Assembly (NCBI GenBank): GCA_022799315.1
Contig: JAAWOE010000002.1
Span: 36,558 to 100,557 of the forward strand
DNA: 64,000 nucleotides
Origin: Clostridia bacterium
GTDB taxonomy: Bacteria; Bacillota; Clostridia; TANB77; CAG-508
Reading direction: 5' to 3'
This document shows positions 57,004 through 64,000 of the stretch, one piece after another; within the stretch, counting starts at the first letter, position 1; each line of letters opens with the position of its first letter. A program made the position numbers and the translations under genes. The notes under the pieces are model-generated. The model made no database searches and was not told where the DNA came from. It saw only the letters and a list, made by a program, of their open reading frames with translations.

Positions 57004-58728
57004 TTATTTCAATGTTATTTTTTGTACATCCATAATATGATTTTTGATTAATGTATAATCTAATGCTGATATTTTGTTGTCTCCATTAACATTCGCTGCT
57101 GCTTTAGCATTAACATCTGTTATTTCTTGCACATCCATAATATGGTTTTTTATTAGTGTATAGTCTAACGCTGATATTTTTCCATCACAATTAACATCTG
57201 CATATATAATACATGTATATTCTTGTAATACCTGCTTTGATTGTTTTTCAATAATTTGTACTTGTGTATTAGTTGTTATATATGAATCGTCTTTTAATAT
57301 ATTATTATCTTTATTTTTTACTATTATATCTAGCTTATCGCTCAATTTTATTTTCTTTTTAAAATCTGTAACGCTTACCTTTTCTCCAATTTTAGATATC
57401 TTATCATTCTCTTCTTTCAAGGTTCCTAATTCTACATTCTGTCCTTCTTCTAATTTGTGAACATTTACTTTAATAGTTGCCTTTTTTGCTTCCTGTTCAG
57501 TAGTTACTGTAATATCAGCTGTTCCTTCTTTTATGGCTGTTACTATCCCCTCTTTTGAAACTGTCACAATATTTTCATCACTTGAAGTCCAAGTCACATT
57601 TTTATTTTCTATAGATTCTGGTGTTACAGTATAATCAATACTTGCTTTTTTTCCTACTAATAAATTTGTTTCTTTTTTAGAAATACTAACTTTTATTTCT
57701 TGTACTGTAACCTCACAAGTTGCTATTTTTCCTCTATCTTCCGTTTTAGCAGTTATTGTTGTTTTACCTTCTTTTAAAGCTGTTATTTCTCCACTATTAG
57801 AAACTATTGCAACATCTTTATTGCTACTTGTCCACGTTACTTTTTTATTTAGTGCTGTGTCTGGTTTTACAGTAGCTACTAATGTTTCTTTTTTACCTTT
57901 CATTAATGTAGTCTTTTCTTTATTTAATGTAACTGTACTTACTCTTTTAGGATCTTTTTTCTCTAATCCATAAAATGCTACAAGTGCATTACAATCCGCT
58001 CTTGCTAAATTTTGTATATCTTTTTCTGAATCTAAAAACTGCGCATCATGTCCTTTCATAAAGCAATGCTCTATAAGAACTCCAGGTATTCCTTCACCTT
58101 TTGCAAGGTCTGCACCTCTATCTTCCGAATCACCCTTCATTGGATAACGTATTACTGCATAATAATCTGCAACACTACCATCAGAATATTCCCATTTTGG
58201 CCCAGTATCACCACAAAGTCTTGTTTTTACTCCTCTATTTGCAATTCCTAATTTTGATAACTCATTTAATACTAAATTACCAAATTTAGTTGATTGCTCA
58301 TTATATTTAGGTAATAATTTATTCGCCGTCACAAACACTTCTGCTCCATTTTGATTTGGTGTAGCATAGTCATTTATATGAATACTTATCATCATATCTG
58401 CATTGTTATTTCTCGCAACCATTCCTCTATCTGGTAATTCCATCTCATAATCACTAGGAAGTCCATCATGTGTCATAATTACTTTTATACCTTCATATTC
58501 ATTTAAATAATCTCTTAAATACCTTGAAATTTTTAGAGTAATATCACGTTCAACAAGACCTAGTTCATTGTTTGCAGTTCCTGTCATCTTTCCTCCATGT
58601 CCTGGATCAATAACTAATACAATTTCTTTTTGGTTAACTGCTTGTACAATACTAGACAAGTCAAATATTACAAATATCATTACTAATAAAATAGATAATA
58701 TCTTTGTAATTATTTTCAATTTTTCCAT
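57004..58728 (-). CDS. N-acetylmuramoyl-L-alanine amidase (Amidase_3) with Big_2 repeats and C-terminal dockerin repeats
   Basis: IVLVIDPGHGGKMTGTANNELGLVERDITLKI..MISIHIND..; ADVNCDGKISALDYTLIKNHIMDV x2. Confidence 0.88.
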   Translation of the reverse strand: MEKLKIITKILSILLVMIFVIFDLSSIVQAVNQKEIVLVIDPGHGGKMTGTANNELGLVERDITLKISRYLRDYLNEYEGIKVIMTHDGLPSDYEMELPDRGMVARNNNADMMISIHINDYATPNQNGAEVFVTANKLLPKYNEQSTKFGNLVLNELSKLGIANRGVKTRLCGDTGPKWEYSDGSVADYYAVIRYPMKGDSEDRGADLAKGEGIPGVLIEHCFMKGHDAQFLDSEKDIQNLARADCNALVAFYGLEKKDPKRVSTVTLNKEKTTLMKGKKETLVATVKPDTALNKKVTWTSSNKDVAIVSNSGEITALKEGKTTITAKTEDRGKIATCEVTVQEIKVSISKKETNLLVGKKASIDYTVTPESIENKNVTWTSSDENIVTVSKEGIVTAIKEGTADITVTTEQEAKKATIKVNVHKLEEGQNVELGTLKEENDKISKIGEKVSVTDFKKKIKLSDKLDIIVKNKDNNILKDDSYITTNTQVQIIEKQSKQVLQEYTCIIYADVNCDGKISALDYTLIKNHIMDVQEITDVNAKAAANVNGDNKISALDYTLIKNHIMDVQKITLK

Positions 58729-58827
58729 CCCCTTTATGTTTATTTATTGTATTATTTAGAAGTAATTTTTTCAAGTATCTTTTTTACATAATTTTGATTT
58801 TTTTAACATTAGATAATAATTAAATAA

Positions 58828-58982
58828 ACATATAGTAATATAAGATTAAAAATTCCGTTCTCCAAGGCGTTTTAGAATAATTGGTTTAAAGGAATTACTC
58901 AACACATTATACTTAGAATAAGAAATATCAACGCCTTGCTCGGTATGGTCGAACTCATTTTTACTCTTATATTACTATATGT
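58828..58982. repeat. MITE-like / structured repeat, copy 3
   Basis: same core and same outer stem as copy 1, opposite orientation. Confidence 0.75.
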
Positions 58983-59097
58983 TCATAGATGTTATTAATA
59001 AAATTATTATCTAATAACATTTTTAATATTAATATTTTCTTAATTGACATTATAAAAAACAAAAATTATAATAAAATAGATTATAGGAGATATTTTT

Positions 59098-60192
59098 ATG
59101 AGTGATATAAATGAAAATTCAAATTTAGATGAAAATTTTAAAGAGCAAGTTAATAAATCAAAGGATAAAAAATTTACAATTTTTAATATTGCTTTAATTG
59201 TATTAATTTTTGCAGGCCTTTTAGCTTATATGATTATAGTAGATGGCCTAGATAATATTTTGAAAGTTTTAAATTCTGTTAACTATTATTGGGTGCTAGC
59301 AGGTCTTATTTGTATGGTACTTTCTTGGATTAGTGAAGCAATGTGTCTTCATATACCAATTGCCAAATTATATCCAAATCAAAAATTTACTAATTCCATT
59401 AAAATTATGATGATTGGACAATTATTTAATAACATCACTCCTTTTTGTTCTGGTGGGCAACCAATGCAAGCTTATTATATGCATAAAGACGGAAAAAGAG
59501 TAAGTGATGCTTTCTCTATTTTTTCTATGAAATTTGTTATTTCACAAACTGCTCTTGTTATATTTACATTAGTAGTCACAATATTTCAGTGGAATTATTT
59601 CAAATCATTAATGGATAACTTCTTTCTTCTTGCAATCTTTGGCTTTGGCGTAAATATTATTGCTATTATATTTATTTTAATTATTGGAATTAATCATAAA
59701 TTAGCAATTAATATTGTAAAGCCTATTATAAAATTTTTAGGAAAACTTCATATCTTAAAGAATGTAGATGAAAAAATTGAAAATTTAACAAAAAGTTTTG
59801 AAAATTTTAATTACAAATTCAATGAAATGAGAAAAGAAAAAAAGGTTGTTATACAAATGTTTATTGCCGCGACTATACAATCACTTTTTTATTATGCTAT
59901 TACTTACATGGTTTATCGTGCTTTTGGAAATAGTGGTGTAAGCTTATTTACCATTATTCCTGCACAAGCCTTCTTATTAATGCTTATGACCTTTATTCCA
60001 ACACCTGGTTCTGGCGGTGGTGCAGAAGGTGGATTCTTGCTAATCTTTAATACAATTTTCCGTGAAGGAACGATCAATATTTCTATTCTATTTTGGAGAA
60101 TGTATACATTTTATTTGCCTATCATTATAGGAGCTCTTTTCTTAATTCCGTTTAAGAAAAAATCATCTGCCAAAAAGAAAGGAAGAGTGTAG
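59098..60192 (+). CDS. lysylphosphatidylglycerol synthase TM-region/UPF0104 family (flippase-like) protein
   Basis: FNNITPFCSGGQPMQAYYMHKDGKRVSDAFSIFSMKFVISQ; FIPTPGSGGGAEGGFLLIF. Confidence 0.9.
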   Translation: MSDINENSNLDENFKEQVNKSKDKKFTIFNIALIVLIFAGLLAYMIIVDGLDNILKVLNSVNYYWVLAGLICMVLSWISEAMCLHIPIAKLYPNQKFTNSIKIMMIGQLFNNITPFCSGGQPMQAYYMHKDGKRVSDAFSIFSMKFVISQTALVIFTLVVTIFQWNYFKSLMDNFFLLAIFGFGVNIIAIIFILIIGINHKLAINIVKPIIKFLGKLHILKNVDEKIENLTKSFENFNYKFNEMRKEKKVVIQMFIAATIQSLFYYAITYMVYRAFGNSGVSLFTIIPAQAFLLMLMTFIPTPGSGGGAEGGFLLIFNTIFREGTINISILFWRMYTFYLPIIIGALFLIPFKKKSSAKKKGRV

Positions 60193-60221
60193 TTTTCTAC
60201 ACTCTTCCTTTCTTTTTGGCA
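60168..60221. terminator. bidirectional terminator: perfect 25-bp inverted repeat with 4-nt loop between convergent genes
   Basis: TGCCAAAAAGAAAGGAAGAGTGTAG-TTTT-CTACACTCTTCCTTTCTTTTTGGCA. Confidence 0.85.
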
Positions 60222-60493
60222 GCTTTCACCTTGGCCTTTTTTGCGCTTGACTTTCCTGCTCTGGAAGCAGACTCTCTCTTGTTTAAATCCAGCCTTCCTC
60301 TGGCTTTTTCTACATACGCAGAATTAATATTAGGCAATCTCTTTGTCAGGTCCTGGTAAACTGTATTCCTCGAGTAGCCAGTCTCTTTTGCTACCTGACG
60401 AACAGTAGTCTTTTTTCTAATGTACCGTTTGTAATAATCCAGTACTCTTTTTACTGTTTCATCATCGTAGTAAGAATTGTAATATTTTTTCAT
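60197..60493 (-). CDS. spoIIID: SpoIIID-like sporulation transcriptional regulator with Lys/Ala-rich tail; contains in-frame CGG (60425-60427)
   Basis: VLDYYKRYIRKKTTVRQVAKETGYSRNTVYQDLTKRLPNINSAYVEKARGRLDLNKRES. Confidence 0.8.
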   Translation of the reverse strand: MKKYYNSYYDDETVKRVLDYYKRYIRKKTTVRQVAKETGYSRNTVYQDLTKRLPNINSAYVEKARGRLDLNKRESASRAGKSSAKKAKVKAAKKKGRV

Positions 60494-60661
60494 ACGTTTC
60501 CCTCCTATACATTCCTTTATTGGGTTACGTTTATATTTCACCATGTTATGTCAATTTGTGTAACAGCTTGCTTTTTATATCTTACTCTATCGATATAGAC
60601 AAGTTGTGGTTATTTTAGCAAAAAAATAAGGCTTTCAATTTCTTGAAAGCTTTGTTACTTT

Positions 60662-60735
60662 TGGTTGGGCTGGCTAGATTCGAACTAGCGCATGCCAGAG
60701 TCAAAGTCTGGTGCCTTACCGCTTGGCTACAGCCC
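60662..60735 (-). tRNA. tRNA-Gln (anticodon TTG)
   Basis: cloverleaf; loop CTTTGAC; encoded CCA. Confidence 0.93.
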
Positions 60736-60748
60736 AATGTAAAATTAA

Positions 60749-60826
60749 TGGGGTGGAAGATGGGACTCGAACCCACGATCTCCAGTGCCACAAACTGGCG
60801 CGTTAACCAACTACGCCACATCCACC
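60749..60826 (-). tRNA. tRNA-His (anticodon GTG)
   Basis: cloverleaf; loop TTGTGGC; extra 5' G opposite C73; encoded CCA. Confidence 0.92.
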
Positions 60827-60931
60827 ATTTTGCACTGTTACATCATTTTGCAACAGTGCAATTATTATTTTACCTAATTTTAAATTGTTTGTCAATATTT
60901 TTTGGTGGATTTTATATTCTTTTTTATAATT

Positions 60932-61639
60932 TTATTCTTTTGCCCAAATAATTAGTCTTCCTTTACTATCATCTGTACAAGTTGATAGTGATATTTCTCT
61001 TGCGCCTTTTGTGTCTCTTGTAACATATTCTGCGTCTGTTTCTGTTGTTTTGTATATATTGTAAATTGTATATTTAATTTTTTTACCAGTATTGTCTGTT
61101 ATGTATATAATATCACCATTTGATAGTTGTTTGTTTTTTCCAAAAAATGCACCATTTCTATAATTGTGGCCATAAATTGTTGTATTTCCTACTTTATTTA
61201 GCCCTGGTCCATAGTAATATGCAACTGAAAGCTGTATAGACTTTGGAGTTACTTTATCCAATACTGGATATTTTATACCTGTTTTTGGTATTTCAATTAT
61301 TCCTAATACATTATATCCTTTATATGTTGGAACTTTTTTTGAGCTACCATTTCCTCCACCACTACTTGATGGTGGTGTAATTTCATTTACTGGATCAATT
61401 ATAGTTGATATTGTATTATCTCCTATTGTATTATCATCTGATATAGTATTTCCTAACTGATTTTCATATTGTGACATAAATTCTTCTGCTTCTTTATCTA
61501 TATAATATTTTCTATAAAAATCATATCCTAAAAAAGCAACAAGTCCTAAAATGGCAACAATAACAACAATTAATATTATTGTGAGTACATTACTATATTT
61601 ACTATTAAATTCATTATTAAACATACTTTTCTCCTCCAT
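60932..61639 (-). CDS. sortase
   Basis: IEIPKTGIKYPVLDKVTP..GNTTIYGHNYRNGAFFGKNKQLSNGDIIYITD..ISLSTCTDDSKGRLIIWAK. Confidence 0.92.
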   Translation of the reverse strand: MEEKSMFNNEFNSKYSNVLTIILIVVIVAILGLVAFLGYDFYRKYYIDKEAEEFMSQYENQLGNTISDDNTIGDNTISTIIDPVNEITPPSSSGGGNGSSKKVPTYKGYNVLGIIEIPKTGIKYPVLDKVTPKSIQLSVAYYYGPGLNKVGNTTIYGHNYRNGAFFGKNKQLSNGDIIYITDNTGKKIKYTIYNIYKTTETDAEYVTRDTKGAREISLSTCTDDSKGRLIIWAKE

Positions 61640-61702
61640 TTTCTCATTTGTTATACTCTCATATTAATATTATATCACAATTTGTCGCTTTTTCATATAG
61701 TT

Positions 61703-62047
61703 TTATACTATTTTTTCTCCTAGTGGCTTTCCTGCAAGCAAGTGAAAATGTAAGTGTCCCACTTCTTGTCCTCCATCTTTTCCACAATTTACTATTACTC
61801 TATAACCTTTTTCTTTTACTCCTTGGTCTTTTGCTATTTTATTAATTACTGTATAAATTTTTCCTATTAATATTTCATCTTCTTTTTCTAATTCTACTAA
61901 AGATTTAATGTGTTTTTTAGGAATAACTAATATATGAATTGGTGCTGCTGGATTAATATCTTTAAATCCTAATATTTCCTCATCTTCATATACTTTTGTT
62001 GAAGGTATTTCACCTTTTATTATTTTACAAAATATACAATCTTCCAT
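61703..62047 (-). CDS. HIT family histidine triad protein
   Basis: DCIFCKIIKGEIPSTKVYEDEEILGFKDINPAAPIHILVIPKKHI..GHLHFHLLAG. Confidence 0.96.
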   Translation of the reverse strand: MEDCIFCKIIKGEIPSTKVYEDEEILGFKDINPAAPIHILVIPKKHIKSLVELEKEDEILIGKIYTVINKIAKDQGVKEKGYRVIVNCGKDGGQEVGHLHFHLLAGKPLGEKIV

Positions 62048-62146
62048 AATAATTCTCCTTATCTATTTTTTATCAATACAAATGGGTCGACGTGGTCGTC
62101 GACCCCTACAGTATACACATTGTATAATATATATATTATAATTCTT

Positions 62147-63901
62147 CTATTTTTCTAATATTGCTTTAATACGTCTTACCCCTGCTGAGCTTGCTTCTTC
62201 TTTTTTAATTTTGAATATTCCAAGTTCAGATGTGTTTTTAACATGAGGTCCGCCACATAATTCTTTAGATACATCTCCAATTGAATATACTGTAACTATA
62301 TCTGGATACTTTTCAATAAACATACACTCTGCACCAGATGCAATCGCTTCTTCTTTTTTCATTTCTTCTACTTTTACTGGTAGAGCTTGTTTAATCCATT
62401 CATTTACTAAATCTTCTACTTTTTGTTTTTCTTCATCTGTTAATTTGTGGTCACATGAAAAGTCAAAACGCATTCTTTCAGCTGTAATATTTGAACCTTT
62501 TTGATGAACATCTTTATTTATTACAATTTTCAATGCTGCATTTAAAAGGTGAGTTGCTGTATGGTAACAAATTGTTTCTTCGCTTTGATCTGCAAGTCCA
62601 CCTTTAAACTTTTTGTCTGACCCCATTCTTGATTTTGCTTGATGTTCTTTAAATAGTTTTTCAAATTCTTGCATATCAATCTCATACCCTTGTTCACGAG
62701 CTAAATCGCTTGTTACTTCTGGTGGAAATCCATATGTATCATATAATCTAAATACTACTTGTCCATTTATTTTTTTTGTACCTTCAGCTTTTATTTTAGT
62801 AATTACCTTTTCAAATTCTCTTTCTCCATGAGAAAGTGTTTTAACAAATTTATCTTTTTCTTCTATTATAACTTGTTTAATTATATCTTTATTTTTTTCT
62901 AATTCTGGATACATCTCTTTTAGAGTTTCTATATTTAGGTCGATTAATCCTAATAACTCACTTAAATCAATTTCTAATTTGTTTAAGTGTCTTGTCATTC
63001 TACGAATTAGCCTTCTTAATACATAACCACGATCAACATTGCTTGGTCTTCCACCATCAGATATAATCATCATACTAGAACGTAAATGTTCAGCAACTAT
63101 TCTTCTGCTACTAATTTCATCGTGTTTTGCAAGTGTTTGTAATTTTTCCATAATAGGTGCAAAAATTTCCGTATCATATGGTGTTTCTTTTCCTTGTAAT
63201 AACATGTTCATTCTTTCAAGTCCAAGTCCTGTATCAACGTTTTGTTGTTTTAATTTTGTATAGCCATTTTTATCTTTGTAGTATTCCATAAATACGTTGT
63301 TCCAAATTTCTACATATTTACCACAACCACAAGATGGATTACAATCTTTAGAACATGGTTCTTTACCTGTATCATAAAACATTTCTGTATCTGGTCCACA
63401 AGGTCCTTCTTCTCCTGCAATCCACCAGTTATCGTCTTTACCAAAATAGTATATATGGTTTTCTGGCATTCCTACGCTTTTCCAGATGTTTGCAGATTCT
63501 TCATCACGTGGTGCATCTTCATCCCCTGCAAATACTGTTACAGATAATTTTTCTACTGGAATACCTAATTCCTTTGTTAAGAATTCAAAACTCATTTTTA
63601 TAGATTCTTCTTTAAAGTAATCTCCTAATGACCAGTTACCTAGCATTTCAAAATATGTTAAATGACGGTTATCTCCTACTTCATCTATATCTACTGTTCT
63701 TACGCATTTTTGATAATCTGTAAGACGTGTTCCTTCTGGGTGTCTTTCTCCTAAAAGATATGGCACAAGTGGTTGCATTCCCGCTGTTGTAAATAAAACT
63801 GATGGATCATTTTCTGGAATAAGTGGTGCACTTGGAATAACTTTATGTCCATGATTTTCAAAAAATTTTAAATATTTATTTCTTATATCAATTGCTTTCA
63901 T
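62147..63901 (-). CDS. alaS: alanine--tRNA ligase, short form apparently lacking the C-terminal (C-Ala) region
   Basis: MKAIDIRNKYLKFFENHGHKVIPSAPLIPENDPSVLFTTAGMQPLVPYLLG..ELCGGPHVKNTSELGIFKI; ends after ..VRRIKAILEK*. Confidence 0.92.
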   Translation of the reverse strand: MKAIDIRNKYLKFFENHGHKVIPSAPLIPENDPSVLFTTAGMQPLVPYLLGERHPEGTRLTDYQKCVRTVDIDEVGDNRHLTYFEMLGNWSLGDYFKEESIKMSFEFLTKELGIPVEKLSVTVFAGDEDAPRDEESANIWKSVGMPENHIYYFGKDDNWWIAGEEGPCGPDTEMFYDTGKEPCSKDCNPSCGCGKYVEIWNNVFMEYYKDKNGYTKLKQQNVDTGLGLERMNMLLQGKETPYDTEIFAPIMEKLQTLAKHDEISSRRIVAEHLRSSMMIISDGGRPSNVDRGYVLRRLIRRMTRHLNKLEIDLSELLGLIDLNIETLKEMYPELEKNKDIIKQVIIEEKDKFVKTLSHGEREFEKVITKIKAEGTKKINGQVVFRLYDTYGFPPEVTSDLAREQGYEIDMQEFEKLFKEHQAKSRMGSDKKFKGGLADQSEETICYHTATHLLNAALKIVINKDVHQKGSNITAERMRFDFSCDHKLTDEEKQKVEDLVNEWIKQALPVKVEEMKKEEAIASGAECMFIEKYPDIVTVYSIGDVSKELCGGPHVKNTSELGIFKIKKEEASSAGVRRIKAILEK

Positions 63902-64000
63902 ATAATCTCGCTCCTCTTTTTATTATGTCCAAAATTATATTACACAATACCAAAAAAAGCAAGAGTTCTCTTGCTTTTTAACAATAAACATGTCTTCTAA

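Noticed and set aside
60615-60951. ORFs 60615..60821 (-) and 60643..60951 (+)
   Set aside because: They overlap tRNA-Gln and tRNA-His; classic spurious tRNA ORFs.

Overview
AT-rich, Gram-positive (Clostridia-like) chromosomal window with mostly housekeeping genes: uvrB (partial), smpB, tmRNA, fba, a murF-like ligase, efp, a pepP-like peptidase, fhs, xseAB, nusB, Asp23/AmaP, tsf, rpsB, tsaD, lysS, recN, tlyA, mrnC, rbgA, mutS2, spoIIID, alaS. It also has four tRNAs, a probable yybP-ykoY (Mn2+) riboswitch, pseudopilins, sortases and a cluster of dockerin-type cell-wall hydrolases interleaved with membrane-anchored cohesin/Ig-like proteins. The standout signal concerns frameshifts. Six genes (uvrB, xseA, an M23 peptidase, a sortase twice, a cohesin-type protein, a pseudopilin) are interrupted by +1 frameshifts, and all seven shifts sit at an in-frame CGG codon: xxx CGG N must be read as xxx (C)GGN = Gly to restore the conserved protein. 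In a hand scan of the remaining called genes, sense-strand CGG was otherwise always out of frame, except in two compositionally atypical (higher-GC) genes: spoIIID and a hypothetical. This suggests CGG is unassigned, or part of a CGGN quadruplet, and triggers programmed +1 frameshifting to Gly across the genome. This is a hypothesis from sequence only; a whole-genome CGG census, tRNA inventory and proteomics would decide it.
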